Notes: generated from the letters alone by a model not told the origin. A DNA stretch of 64,000 nt from Streptomyces sp. MMG1533 (GCF_001279775.1 NZ_LGDG01000232.1:7108-71107), one strand, 5' to 3'. Positions 9,235-17,618 are shown, counted from the stretch's first letter. Numbers and translations: made by a program.

Positions 9235-9910
9235 GGCGCGGGAAGAAGTCGACGAGCAGCATGTCGCGGACACCGCTGCGGTATCCGTCGGCCGGCTCGA
9301 TCGCGTCGACGCCGTGGAAGACCCGGCGGTCGTCGATGATGATCGTCTCGAACGGCTCGGTCAGCGTGGTGCGCAGCAGGGGCCGGTGCTCCCGGTCGTA
9401 GATCTGCGAGGTGCCGCCCTGGACTCCGCTGCGGCCCATGAAGACCTGGGCGACGAAGTGGTGGCCGTCCTCGTGGATGCCTTCGGGGGCGGGCAGGCCC
9501 TCGGCGTCGCGGGTGGCGGTGATGCGGATCTGGTGGAGGCCGACGCCGCCGTTCTCCCGGTCGAACTCGCCGGGCAGCCGGTCGGCGAGGGCGGCGACGA
9601 GGGTGCGCAGCACGGCGGAGGACGCGGACTCCTCGGCGAGCGGCGGGAAGTGCCGGTCGATGCCGCCGACGAAGGCGTTGACCTCGACGGACTGGTGGAA
9701 GGCGCCCTGCGCGTCGGGCTCCATGCGGTCGACGCCGCGGAACGAGCCGTAGCGGCGGCGCCGGAAGTCGGCGCCGTCCTTCAGGTAGGCGTCGACGGGC
9801 AGGTCCTCCCAGGTCTCCCGGAAGGACTTCAGCTCCTCCTCGGAGTGTGCGGCCAGGGCGCCGAGCGTCTCGGCGGCGGGTATGTGCAGGTACGGCGCGG
9901 CGGTGGTCAT
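9224..9910 (-). CDS. 2OG-Fe(II) dioxygenase family protein (PF10014-type)
   Basis: A 228-residue protein resembling the small 2-oxoglutarate/iron dioxygenases that hydroxylate free amino acids, such as isoleucine dioxygenase. The iron ligands appear as H146-E-D148 in GIHEDGHHF and H199 in RRVFHGVD, with R211 or R215 available for 2-oxoglutarate. ATG at 9910 is preceded by AGGGGGAGA with good spacing; an upstream in-frame start at 9943 lacks one. It lies 37 bases after a small-peptide gene and overlaps the FAD/Fe-S oxidase by 11 bases. It may hydroxylate the phosphonate or an amino acid to be ligated. Confidence 0.8.
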   Translation of the reverse strand: MTTAAPYLHIPAAETLGALAAHSEEELKSFRETWEDLPVDAYLKDGADFRRRRYGSFRGVDRMEPDAQGAFHQSVEVNAFVGGIDRHFPPLAEESASSAVLRTLVAALADRLPGEFDRENGGVGLHQIRITATRDAEGLPAPEGIHEDGHHFVAQVFMGRSGVQGGTSQIYDREHRPLLRTTLTEPFETIIIDDRRVFHGVDAIEPADGYRSGVRDMLLVDFFPRHDG

Positions 9911-9947
9911 CAGGTCTCCCCCTAAGGCGACAGGCTCGGGCAACGGC

Positions 9948-10070
9948 TCAGACGGCGGACGGCGCGGCGGGCCGGGCGACGTCCCAGCCGATGTCGGTCT
10001 CGAGCGCGGATGCGCCGGTGAGCAGGAGGGCCCCGAGGACGGTGGCCGGTATCAGCAGACGGCGAAGCAC
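9948..10070 (-). CDS. Short secreted-type peptide, 40 aa
   Basis: A GTG-started frame encodes MLRRLLIPATVLGALLLTGA followed by a short polar tail ETDIGWDVARPAAPSAV. The first half is a plausible signal peptide (two arginines, a hydrophobic core, small residues). GAGAGG stands 10 bases before the GTG. It ends 37 bases before the dioxygenase start and may be the first gene of the phosphonate operon. No function is recognised. It could equally be a chance frame in a leader region. Confidence 0.45.
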   Translation of the reverse strand: MLRRLLIPATVLGALLLTGASALETDIGWDVARPAAPSAV

Positions 10071-10177
10071 GGTGGTACTGCCTCTCTGAGTGCGGTGCGG
10101 GTGGGTGTGAGCGGGCCACGCTCCGTACGGCGCTGTTCACAGCCCGTCGCGCGGCCTCGGCCAGCCTGACCCAGTCC

Positions 10178-10209
10178 CGGCACCCCACTCAAGATCACAA
10201 AGGGTGCCG
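10178..10209. promoter_or_regulatory. Inverted repeat upstream of phosphonate operon
   Basis: Perfect 8-base arms CGGCACCC and GGGTGCCG are separated by 16 bases, about 110 bases before the first possible start of the minus-strand operon. A second small palindrome (CCCGCA C TGCGGG, 10213-10225) follows. Placement fits an operator. There is no run of T to suggest a terminator. The rest of 10071-10383 shows no credible gene. Confidence 0.35.
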
Positions 10210-10383
10210 GAACCCGCACTGCGGGAACATGACGGGGCGCGCGCTACGCGCATGGATGCGTTGGGCGACGCATCCGCCGAGCCGGGTTGACAGGCGGGGA
10301 CGGGCGCGACTATGTAGGCGGCTCTTGCCGCGTGGGGCCATTACGGCGCCCCATGGGCCGCCCACCGTGAACCGCGAGGCACC

Positions 10384-10642
10384 GACCGGTCGGCCGACCC
10401 CTTTGACCTGCAGACACCGGCCGGCCGGCCCGCCGCGACCTGCACACACCGGTCGGCCGACCCGCCGCGACCTGCACACACCGGCCGGTCAACCGACCCA
10501 CCACGACCCGCACACACCGGCCGACCGGCCGACCCACCACGACCCGCACACACCGGCCGACCGGCCGACCCGCCGCGACCTGCGGACACCGGAGGGTCAA
10601 CCGACCCACCACGCCCCACACACCCCGACCGGTCAGCCGACC
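10384..10642. repeat. Imperfect 32-36-base tandem repeat array, about 7 units
   Basis: Units begin ACACCGG and end with CGACCTGCAC or CGACCCGCAC. Two are 32 bases (10414-10445, 10446-10477), four are 36 bases (10478-10621), and partial copies lie at both ends. Mixed unit lengths are not all multiples of three, so coding is unlikely. The array fills the gap downstream of the histidine kinase stop. Confidence 0.8.
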
Positions 10643-10645
10643 TTC

Positions 10646-12058
10646 TCAGCCCCCGCCCACCGTGAACCCGATCACCGTCCCGCCACCCTCCCGCCGCACG
10701 GCGAACGGCGATCCCCCGTGCGCGAGCGCCACCTCCCGCACGATGGACAGGCCGAGGCCCGACCCCGGCAGGGAGCGGGCGTCGGCGGCGCGGTAGAAGC
10801 GGTCGAAGACGCGGATCAGGTCGGCGTCGACGATGCCGGGACCGCGGTCGAGGACCTCGACCCGTACCGCGCCGGGGCGGGCGGGACCGGCGACGTTGAT
10901 CTCGATGGGCGCGGTGCCGTCGCGGTCGAACTTGGACGCGTTCTCGACGAGGTTGGAGAGTGCGCGCTGCAGCATCCCCGGGCGACCGTCGGTGGTCGTG
11001 TCGCCGCTTGCCCGGACGACGATCTCCCGCCCGGTGCGGCGACGCGCCAGCCCGGCGACGTCCTCGGCGATGTCGGCGAGGTCGACCCGCTGCGGCGGCT
11101 CGGTGTCGGACTGCCCGGCCGCGAGGTCGACCAACTCGTTGACGAGGTCGGTGAGTTCACGGGCTTCCTGGCTCAGATCCGCCACCAGCTCGTCCCGGGT
11201 GTCAGGGGGCAGCTCGTCGATCCTGCGCAGCAACGAGATGTTCGTCCGCAGGGAGGTCAGCGGCGTCCGCAGCTCATGCCCCGCGTCCTGCACGAGCCGC
11301 CGCTGGTCCTCCTCGGACTGGGCGAGGCGCCCGAGCATGCGGTCGAAGGCGCGGCCGAGGCGGCCGACCTCGTCGTAGCCGGCGACGGGCACCTGGATGC
11401 CGAGCCGGCGGGTGCGGGCGACGTCCTCGGCGGCGGAGGTGAGGATCACCAGCCGGCGGGTGATGCGCCGGGCCAGCCACCAGCCGAACAGCCCGGCCGC
11501 GACCACGACCGCGGCCATGAGGCTGAGCGTGCGCTGCTGCAGGGCCTGCAGCAGGTCCTCGGTGTCGCTGAACTCCTGCGCGACCTGCACCGCGCCCCGC
11601 CCGCCGCCGAGCGCGACGGTCGCGATCCGGTAGACGTCGTTGCCGACGTCGACGTCCTTGTGCTCGACCATCGTCCCGGCCAGCGAGTCCGCCGCGATCG
11701 CACGGTCGCCGGAGACGACCGGCAGCCCCGGCCGGCCGGGGTCGACGACGCTGCCGTCCGGCCCGAGCACCTGCACGTCCGTCCGGGCGGGCCGGACGAG
11801 GTCGTGGCCCGGCGCGGAGGAGGAGAAGTCGTCGGGCGTCATCCGGTGCGTGCGCACCTCGTCCCGCAGGTCCTGCACGACCTGGTCGAACACGGACTCC
11901 TGGTCGACGCGGACCAGTCGGGCGGCGGCGCTGTAGGAGAGCACGCCGACCAGGACGGTGACGGCGGCGGTCACGGCCGCGAAGGACACCGCGAAGGTGG
12001 TCCGCAGCGACAGGAGCCGGGGCCGCCGTCTCACCAGCAGCCGCCCGAGGCGGCCCAC
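10646..12058 (-). CDS. Sensor histidine kinase (MprB-like)
   Basis: A 470-residue two-helix sensor. TM1 is at about 19-43, an extracytoplasmic sensing region spans 44-178, TM2 is at about 180-197, then HAMP, a dimerisation domain with phosphoacceptor H261 in DAGHELRTPL, and an ATPase domain with N box NLVENASKF and G boxes DRGPGI and GSGLGLSIV. The start is 3 bases from the stop of the response regulator gene, so they form one operon. The signal is unknown. The MprAB-like label rests on overall layout. It lies next to, but is transcribed separately from, the phosphonate operon. Confidence 0.9.
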   Translation of the reverse strand: MGRLGRLLVRRRPRLLSLRTTFAVSFAAVTAAVTVLVGVLSYSAAARLVRVDQESVFDQVVQDLRDEVRTHRMTPDDFSSSAPGHDLVRPARTDVQVLGPDGSVVDPGRPGLPVVSGDRAIAADSLAGTMVEHKDVDVGNDVYRIATVALGGGRGAVQVAQEFSDTEDLLQALQQRTLSLMAAVVVAAGLFGWWLARRITRRLVILTSAAEDVARTRRLGIQVPVAGYDEVGRLGRAFDRMLGRLAQSEEDQRRLVQDAGHELRTPLTSLRTNISLLRRIDELPPDTRDELVADLSQEARELTDLVNELVDLAAGQSDTEPPQRVDLADIAEDVAGLARRRTGREIVVRASGDTTTDGRPGMLQRALSNLVENASKFDRDGTAPIEINVAGPARPGAVRVEVLDRGPGIVDADLIRVFDRFYRAADARSLPGSGLGLSIVREVALAHGGSPFAVRREGGGTVIGFTVGGG

Positions 12059-12061
12059 CGC

Positions 12062-12787
12062 TCAGTCCTCCCGCAGCACGTAACCCACACCGCGGACCGT
12101 GTGGATCAGCAGCGGCGCCCCCGGCTCGTCGAGCTTGCGGCGCAGGTAGCCGACGTACACGGCGAGGTTCTTGGAGCCCGGCCCGAAGTCGTAACCCCAG
12201 ATCCGGTCGTAGATGGTGGAGTGGTCGAGGACGATCCCCGCGTTGCGGACCAGCAGCTCCAGCAGTTCGAACTCGGTGCGGGTCAGCTCGAGCTCCCGCC
12301 CCCCGCGCCAGACCCGCCGTGCCTGTACGTCCATCACCAGCCCGGCCGCCTCGACCCGCCCCTCGGAGACCTCGGGCACCTGCGGCTGCGGCTTCGTCAC
12401 GCCGCTCAGCGCGCCGACCGGGCTGGTCCGGCGCAGCAGCGCGCGCAGCCGGGCGAAGACCTCCTCGACGTCGAAGGGCTTGACCACGTAGTCGTCGGCG
12501 CCCGCGTCCAGCCCGGCGATCCGGTCCTGGGTCTCCACGAGCGCCGTCAGCATCAGGATCGGCGTCCGGTCCCCCTCGGCACGCAGCACCCGGCACACCT
12601 GCAGCCCGTCGATGCCGGGCATCATCACGTCCAGGACCAGCACGTCCGGCGGACTCTTGTGGGCGTGCGCCAGCGCCTCGACCCCGTCGGCGACCGCGGT
12701 GACCCGGTAACCCTCCAGGGTCAGGGCGCGCTCCAGCGCATGACGGATGGCGCGGTCGTCTTCGGCGAGCAGCACAGTTCGGGGCAC
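12062..12787 (-). CDS. OmpR/PhoB-family response regulator
   Basis: A 241-residue regulator with a receiver domain (acidic pocket EDD at 9-11, phosphoacceptor D53 in LDVMMPG, the lysine in VVKPF) and a C-terminal winged helix (RTEFELLELLVRNAG to VRGVGYVLRED). It partners the adjacent sensor kinase. GTG at 12787 (protein MPRTVLLAEDD) gives the usual family length, although GAGG is only two bases upstream. An in-frame GTG at 12838 would add 17 residues. Targets are not visible from the sequence. Confidence 0.9.
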   Translation of the reverse strand: MPRTVLLAEDDRAIRHALERALTLEGYRVTAVADGVEALAHAHKSPPDVLVLDVMMPGIDGLQVCRVLRAEGDRTPILMLTALVETQDRIAGLDAGADDYVVKPFDVEEVFARLRALLRRTSPVGALSGVTKPQPQVPEVSEGRVEAAGLVMDVQARRVWRGGRELELTRTEFELLELLVRNAGIVLDHSTIYDRIWGYDFGPGSKNLAVYVGYLRRKLDEPGAPLLIHTVRGVGYVLRED

Positions 12788-12904
12788 GTCCTCAGTGTGC
12801 CAAGCCTTCACAGTCGTACGACGTGATGAGCGGCTCACCGGGTGCCCTTCTTACTGCCCTCTCACCGGTGGGGGCGCAACCCGGGCCGCGCCCCTACCGT
12901 CCTC

Positions 12905-13495
12905 TCACCCTGCGGTCCGCAGCGCGGCCAGCCGCTCCTCGAAGGGGACGACCTCGAAGTCGTCCTTGACGGGTGCGGCCGCCGACAGCCCCGTCATCAG
13001 GGCCGTCAGTTCCCCCGCCGCCCTCTCGATCCGCCCGTCCAATCCCTCGGCACCCCAGTCCTCCGAGGCGGCGTACACCCCGGTCGGGACGACGACGGCC
13101 CGCAGATGGGCGAAGAGCGGACGCAGCGCGTGTTCCAGTACGAGGGAGTGCCGGGCCGTACCGCCGGTCGCGGCGATCAGTACCGGCTTCCCCGCCAGCG
13201 CGTCCTTGTCGATCACGTCGAAGAACGACTTGAACAGCCCGCTGTACGAGGCGGAGAACACCGGCGTGACCACGATCAGCCCGTCGGCTCCCGTCACCGC
13301 GTCGATCGCGGCGGACAGCTTCCGCCCCGGGAACCCGTTCGTGAAGTTGTGCGCGATCTCGACGGCGAGGTCGCGCAGCTCGACGACCTGCACCTCGGCC
13401 GCGGTCTGCCGGTCCACGGCCGCGGCCAGTCGGTCCCCCAGCAGCCGGGTGGACGACGGGACACGCAGCCCGGCCGAGACGACGACGAGCTTCAT
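12905..13495 (-). CDS. NAD(P)H-dependent FMN reductase
   Basis: A 196-residue flavodoxin-fold protein. The FMN phosphate loop is SAGLRVPSSTRLL near the N-terminus, with the flavin-contact motif TPVFSASYSGLFKSFFD. The enzyme would supply reduced FMN to the LLM monooxygenase encoded immediately upstream, whose stop overlaps this start by four bases (13492-13495). The pair matches the co-encoded CE1758/CE1759 arrangement in actinobacteria. The physiological substrate of the pair is unknown. Confidence 0.9.
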   Translation of the reverse strand: MKLVVVSAGLRVPSSTRLLGDRLAAAVDRQTAAEVQVVELRDLAVEIAHNFTNGFPGRKLSAAIDAVTGADGLIVVTPVFSASYSGLFKSFFDVIDKDALAGKPVLIAATGGTARHSLVLEHALRPLFAHLRAVVVPTGVYAASEDWGAEGLDGRIERAAGELTALMTGLSAAAPVKDDFEVVPFEERLAALRTAG

Positions 13496-14583
13496 TCGGC
13501 GTTCACTCCCTTCGAGGCGGCCGCGAGCAGCGACTGATGGGTCGGCGCCTCGGGCACATCGGCCGGACGCCTGGCGGCGAACTCCTTGCGCAGCACCGGC
13601 ACGACCTCCTCGCCCAGCATGTCGAGCTGTTCGAGCACGGTCTTCAGCGGCAGCCCGGCGTGGTCGACCAGGAACAGCTGGCGCTGGTAGTCACCGGCGT
13701 ACTCGCGGAAGCTCAGCGTCTTCTCGATGACCTGCTCCGGGGAGCCCACGGTCAGCGGGGTCTGGTCCGTGAAGTCCTCCAGCGACGGCCCGTGTCCGTA
13801 GACCGGCGCGACGTCGAAGTACGGCCGGAACTCCCGCACCGCGTCCTGCGAGTTGCGCCGCATGAAGACATGACCCCCCAGCCCGACGATCGCCTGCTCC
13901 GGGGTGCCGTGCCCGTAGTGGGCGTACCGGTTCCGGTAGAGCTCGACCATCCGCTTGGTGTGGTCGGCCGGCCAGAAGATGTTGTTGTGGAAGAACCCGT
14001 CGCCGTAGTAGGCGGCCTGCTCGGCGATCTCGGGCGAGCGGATCGAGCCGTGCCAGACGAACGGCGGTACGCCGTCCAGCGGCCGGGGCGTGGAGGTGAA
14101 CCCCTGCAAGGGCGTCCGGAACTTCCCCTCCCAGTTCACGACGTCCTCGCGCCACAGCCGGTGGAGCAGGGCGTAGTTCTCGACGGCGAGGTTGATGCCC
14201 TGCCGGATGTCCTGCCCGAACCACGGGTACACCGGGCCGGTGTTGCCGCGCCCCATCATCACGTCCACCCGGCCGTCCGCGAGGTGCTGGAGCATCGCGA
14301 AGTCCTCGGCGATCTTCACCGGGTCGTTGGTGGTGATGAGGGTGGTGGAGGTGGAGAGGATCAGCTTCTCCGTCCGCGCCGCCACGTACCCGAGCATGGT
14401 CGTCGGGGACGAGGGCACGAACGGCGGGTTGTGGTGCTCGCCGGTCGCGAAGACGTCGAGCCCGACCTCCTCGGCCTTCAGCGCGATGGCGACCATGGCC
14501 TTGATGCGCTCGCGCTCGGTCGGCGTACGGCCCGTGGTCGGGTCCGGCGTGACGTCGCCGACGCTGAAGATCCCGAACTGCAT
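13492..14583 (-). CDS. LLM-class FMN-dependent monooxygenase
   Basis: A 363-residue luciferase-like (bacterial luciferase fold) oxidoreductase starting MQFGIFSVGDVTPD, with the typical segments GLDVFATGEHHNPPFVP, TTLITTNDPVKIAEDF and GRVDVMMGRGNTGPVYPWFG. It would use reduced FMN and oxygen on an unknown substrate. GGAGG lies 11 bases before the ATG. The start faces a divergent AraC-type regulator. A TATAGT -10-like sequence overlaps an inverted repeat in between, so that regulator may control it. Confidence 0.9.
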   Translation of the reverse strand: MQFGIFSVGDVTPDPTTGRTPTERERIKAMVAIALKAEEVGLDVFATGEHHNPPFVPSSPTTMLGYVAARTEKLILSTSTTLITTNDPVKIAEDFAMLQHLADGRVDVMMGRGNTGPVYPWFGQDIRQGINLAVENYALLHRLWREDVVNWEGKFRTPLQGFTSTPRPLDGVPPFVWHGSIRSPEIAEQAAYYGDGFFHNNIFWPADHTKRMVELYRNRYAHYGHGTPEQAIVGLGGHVFMRRNSQDAVREFRPYFDVAPVYGHGPSLEDFTDQTPLTVGSPEQVIEKTLSFREYAGDYQRQLFLVDHAGLPLKTVLEQLDMLGEEVVPVLRKEFAARRPADVPEAPTHQSLLAAASKGVNAE

Positions 14584-14604
14584 GGTCGCTCAACCTCCAA
14601 AGTT

Positions 14605-14618
14605 GTTGACCGTTCAAC
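14605..14618. promoter_or_regulatory. Inverted repeat in divergent LLM/AraC promoter region
   Basis: GTTGA-CCGT-TCAAC lies 22 bases upstream of the LLM ATG, next to TATAGT (read on the minus strand, 14617-14622), which could be its -10 box. An operator placed over the transcription start would repress the monooxygenase operon. Confidence 0.5.
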
Positions 14619-14697
14619 TATACCCTTGGAACGATCGCCCCCCGTCCCGTATTCCGGGTACCCGGCGACTGTCAGTGCCCCGTCCTACGATCGCTGC

Positions 14698-15501
14698 ATG
14701 GCCCCCGTACGCCGTGACACCCGAGGCATCGTCGACGCCGCGGAGCTCTTCACGCAGGTGGACTTCCGCCGCGTCGAGCCCGCCGAGCCGCTGCGCCGGC
14801 ACGTCGAGCAGTACTGGCTGATCGACTGGAACCTCACCGAGCCGTACGTCTCCCACGTGGTCCCGCACCCGGCCGTCAACATCGTCTTCCAGCAGTTCGA
14901 GGACCAGGACCCCTTCGTCGAAGTGGCGGGCGTACAGCTCGGCCTCTTCGCGCAGAAGCTGGAGGGCCGCGGCAGGGTGTGCGGCGTCAAGTTCCGACCG
15001 GGCGGCTTCCGCCCCTTCGCCCCGGACCGCCCGGTGACGGAGTGGACGGGCCGGCGGATCCGCTCCCCCGAGGTCTTCCCGGACACGGACCCGCCGGCGA
15101 TCCTCTCCCCGGACGACGAAAAGGCCCGCATCACCGCCCTCGACACCTTCCTCCTGGGCCTGGAGCCCCGGCCCGACCCACAGGCCGACCTCGCGACGGC
15201 CCTGGTCGAACGCATCGGCACCGACCGCACCATCCGCCGCGTCACCGACTTCGCCCGCGCCGAGGGCATGTCCGTACGACTGCTGCAGCGCCTGTTCGCC
15301 GCGTACGTCGGCGTCGGCCCGAAGTGGGTCATCCTGCGCTACCGCATCCACGAGGCCCTGGAGCGCGCGGAGACGGAACAAGCAGTGGACTGGGCGGCAC
15401 TTGCCGCCGACCTCGGTTACGCCGACCAGGCCCATCTGGTCCGGGACTTCACGGCGACGGTGGGCGTCCCGCCGACGGCGTACGCACAGGGCGTGCACTG
15501 A
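14698..15501 (+). CDS. AraC-family transcriptional regulator
   Basis: A 267-residue regulator with an N-terminal ligand-type domain (RRHVEQYWLIDWNL through GVKFRPGGFRPF) and a C-terminal double helix-turn-helix (AEGMSVRLLQRLFAAYVGV and DWAALAADLGYADQAHLVRDF). This is the DUF6597-plus-AraC layout. It is divergent from the LLM/FMN reductase operon and 115 bases upstream of the DHA2 exporter gene on the same strand, so it may control either or both. The inducer is unknown. Confidence 0.88.
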   Translation: MAPVRRDTRGIVDAAELFTQVDFRRVEPAEPLRRHVEQYWLIDWNLTEPYVSHVVPHPAVNIVFQQFEDQDPFVEVAGVQLGLFAQKLEGRGRVCGVKFRPGGFRPFAPDRPVTEWTGRRIRSPEVFPDTDPPAILSPDDEKARITALDTFLLGLEPRPDPQADLATALVERIGTDRTIRRVTDFARAEGMSVRLLQRLFAAYVGVGPKWVILRYRIHEALERAETEQAVDWAALAADLGYADQAHLVRDFTATVGVPPTAYAQGVH

Positions 15502-15579
15502 CCGGCCGTCTCCCACCCCCACCCCCTCCACCCCCCTCCGGCTCGTCCAGCTCCTCCGGCTCCTCCGAAAACAATGCGC

Positions 15580-15627
15580 TTGACCGCCCAGCGCTCCTGC
15601 CCTCACATTTATCTGCGTGACGCAGAT
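15580..15627 (+). promoter_or_regulatory. Leaderless promoter with start-site palindrome
   Basis: TTGACC (15580-15585) and CACATT (15604-15609) are spaced 18 bases, placing transcription start near 15616-15617, exactly at the GTG of the exporter gene. No ribosome-binding site precedes that GTG. The palindrome ATCTGCGTGACGCAGAT (15611-15627, 8-base arms) covers the start and would block initiation when bound. The bound regulator is not identified. Confidence 0.5.
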
Positions 15628-17038
15628 ACTGCATGACGCAAAAGAAAAGAACCTGCCCGCCCGCACCCGCTGGGCGATCCTCGCCGTGGTCCTCGCCGCC
15701 GACGTGCTGGACCTCCTCGACGCCACGATCACCAACATCGCCGCCCCGACGATCACGAAGGACCTCGGCGGCGGCCCGGGCCTCGTCCAGTGGCTCGGCG
15801 CCTCCTACGCGCTCGCACTCGGCGTGCTGCTCGTGCCCGGCGGGCGACTGGGCGACAAGTACGGGCGCCGTCGGCTGTTCCTGTACGGCCCCGCCGGATT
15901 CGTCGCCGCATCCCTGGCCTGCGGACTCGCCCCGACCCCGGCGGCCCTCGTCCTCGCCCGCCTCGCCCAGGGCGCCTGTGCCGCCCTCGTCATCCCGCAG
16001 GGCTTCGGCATCCTCGGCGCCACCTGGCCGCGCGACCAGATCGGCAAGGCGTTCAGCCTGTTCGGGCCGGTGATGGGACTGTCCGCCGTCAGCGGCCCGA
16101 TCCTCGCCGGGTTCCTGGTCGACGCCGACATCGCGGGCCTCGGCTGGCGCCCCATGTTCCTGATCAACCTGCTCCTGGGCGGCGCCGCCCTGCTCGCCGC
16201 CGTACGCCTGCTGCCGCGGGACACCGGCGATCCGTCCGTGTCCGTCGACGGCCCGGGATCGGCGTTGCTCGCCAGCGCGCTGCTCGGCCTGCTCGGCGGC
16301 CTCATCGACGGCTCGGACCACGGCTGGACGCCCCGCGCCTTCGTCCTGCTGCTCCTCGGGCTCGCCCTGTTCGCCGGCTTCTGCCACCGCCAGCGCACCG
16401 CCGCCCACCCGCTCGTCCAGCCGTCACTGCTGCACAACCGCGGCTTCACCTCGGGCCTGATCCTCGGCATCGTGGCCTTCGCCGCGACCGCCGGACTCCT
16501 CTACGTCATCTCCCTCTTCTTCCAACGGGGCCTCGGCCGCTCCCCCTCCGACACCGCGCTCGGCCTGATCCCGCTCTCGCTCGGCATCGTCATCGCGTCC
16601 ATCGCCTGCTACCGCCTCATCCACTCCTACGGCCGCCGGCTCGTCGTCGCCGGACTGCTGATGATCCTCGCGGGCTGCGGTCACCTGGCTCTCCTGGTCG
16701 GCAACTCCGGTACTTCCGTGAGCAGTTGGGCCCTGGTCCCGCCCGTCCTCGTCATCGGCCTCGGCATGGGCACCTGCTTCGGCACGGTCTACGACGTCAC
16801 GATCGGCGACATCGCCCCCGACGAGGCGGGCAGCGCGAGCGGCTCGCTCAACGCGGTGCAGCAGGTCGCCAACGCGATCGGGGCGGCGTCCGTCACCACC
16901 GTGTACTTCCACACGGCCGACGGCGGCGAGGCCCACGCGATGACCGTGAGCCTCGTCGTGGTCGCCGCGGCCACGCTCCTGTGCCTGCCCCTCGTACGGC
17001 TGTTGCCGCGCAAGGCGCCCACGGAGCAGCACCACTGA
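15617..17038 (+). CDS. MFS drug exporter, DHA2 type
   Basis: A 473-residue permease with about 14 helices. TM1 starts near residue 19 (WAILAVVLAADVLDLLDATI), and the loop 2-3 signature GGRLGDKYGRRR is present. The DHA2 family exports drugs or metabolites by proton antiport. GTG at 15617 is the only upstream start that preserves helix 1; the next in-frame ATG lies deep in the protein. No Shine-Dalgarno is visible, consistent with a leaderless message. It lies downstream of the AraC regulator gene. Confidence 0.9.
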   Translation: MTQILHDAKEKNLPARTRWAILAVVLAADVLDLLDATITNIAAPTITKDLGGGPGLVQWLGASYALALGVLLVPGGRLGDKYGRRRLFLYGPAGFVAASLACGLAPTPAALVLARLAQGACAALVIPQGFGILGATWPRDQIGKAFSLFGPVMGLSAVSGPILAGFLVDADIAGLGWRPMFLINLLLGGAALLAAVRLLPRDTGDPSVSVDGPGSALLASALLGLLGGLIDGSDHGWTPRAFVLLLLGLALFAGFCHRQRTAAHPLVQPSLLHNRGFTSGLILGIVAFAATAGLLYVISLFFQRGLGRSPSDTALGLIPLSLGIVIASIACYRLIHSYGRRLVVAGLLMILAGCGHLALLVGNSGTSVSSWALVPPVLVIGLGMGTCFGTVYDVTIGDIAPDEAGSASGSLNAVQQVANAIGAASVTTVYFHTADGGEAHAMTVSLVVVAAATLLCLPLVRLLPRKAPTEQHH

Positions 17039-17255
17039 GGGCCGCCCGACCGCGTGGCCAGGCGGCCGGGGCCGGGGGGGGGCCGGAGGGCCGGAGGGCC
17101 GGGTGGTCAGTTCTGGACCTGGGCGTAGAGGGCTGCGTAGCAACTCGTATCGATGCAGTCATCGGCCGCCCTGTCACACTCCCGCCCCGCTCCCCGTCAA
17201 CCCGGTGAACGCGATGAAGCCCACCGCGATCAAGCCCGCCAACGAGGAGCACGCC

Positions 17256-17603
17256 ATGTCCGTCGCCCACACCGTCGTCACCCTGCTGGCCGCCGCCATG
17301 GCCGGCTACTCCGGAGTCGTCGTCCTTACCCGCGCCGAGTGGATTACCAAGGCCCTGACCGACTACCGGGTGCCGAGCTCGTGGTGGCCCTGGCTCGGCG
17401 CGGCGAAGACCGCCGGGGCCGTCGGCCTGCTGGTCGGCCTGTTCGTGCCCGTCGTCGGGGTCGCGGCCGGGACGGGCCTGGTGCTGTACTTCGCCGGGGC
17501 GGTCGTCACCGTCGCACGGGCGCGGTGGTACGCGCACATCCCGTTCCCGCTGGTGTACGCCGCCCCAGTGGTCGCGGCCATGACGCTGGGCGCACTGGCC
17601 TGA
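17256..17603 (+). CDS. DoxX-like membrane protein
   Basis: A 115-residue protein with four predicted helices (VAHTVVTLLAAAMAGYSG; GAAKTAGAVGLLVGLF; GVAAGTGLVLYFAGAVVTV; LVYAAPVVAAMTLGAL), matching the small DoxX-like family. ATG 17256 follows GAGGAG at seven bases. An upstream in-frame ATG at 17214 is less well supported. The family has been linked to quinone or thiosulfate redox, but this member's role is unknown. The 217 bases between the exporter and this gene hold no credible gene. Confidence 0.82.
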   Translation: MSVAHTVVTLLAAAMAGYSGVVVLTRAEWITKALTDYRVPSSWWPWLGAAKTAGAVGLLVGLFVPVVGVAAGTGLVLYFAGAVVTVARARWYAHIPFPLVYAAPVVAAMTLGALA

Positions 17604-17618
17604 CCTCCGTCCCGGTGA

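Larger units (their letters stand above)
1..10070 (-). other. Putative phosphonate biosynthetic operon (left end outside window)
   Basis: Ten minus-strand genes lie head to tail with overlaps or gaps of at most 51 bases. Four-base ATGA overlaps occur at 156-159, 2302-2305 and 5536-5539, and 11-base overlaps at 3566-3576 and 9224-9234, so one transcript is likely. The order of transcription is small peptide, iron dioxygenase, FAD/Fe-S oxidase, FAH hydrolase, TSUP permease, aminotransferase, two ATP-grasp ligases, PEP mutase and MFS exporter. PEP mutase is the diagnostic enzyme. The aminotransferase plus two ligases suggests phosphonoalanine-containing peptides (inference). Confidence 0.8.

Noticed and set aside
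5608..9339. A 1243-codon open frame on the plus strand
   Set aside because: It runs antisense over the FAH hydrolase and the FAD/Fe-S dehydrogenase genes, whose motifs are intact. Long antisense frames are expected at this GC content.
10310..10621. Glycine/arginine-rich frames inside the tandem repeats
   Set aside because: The frames come from repeat periodicity, units of 32 bases break the frame, and no ribosome-binding site was seen.
10384..10642. CRISPR array
   Set aside because: Units abut with no distinct spacers, are imperfect, and no cas genes lie nearby.
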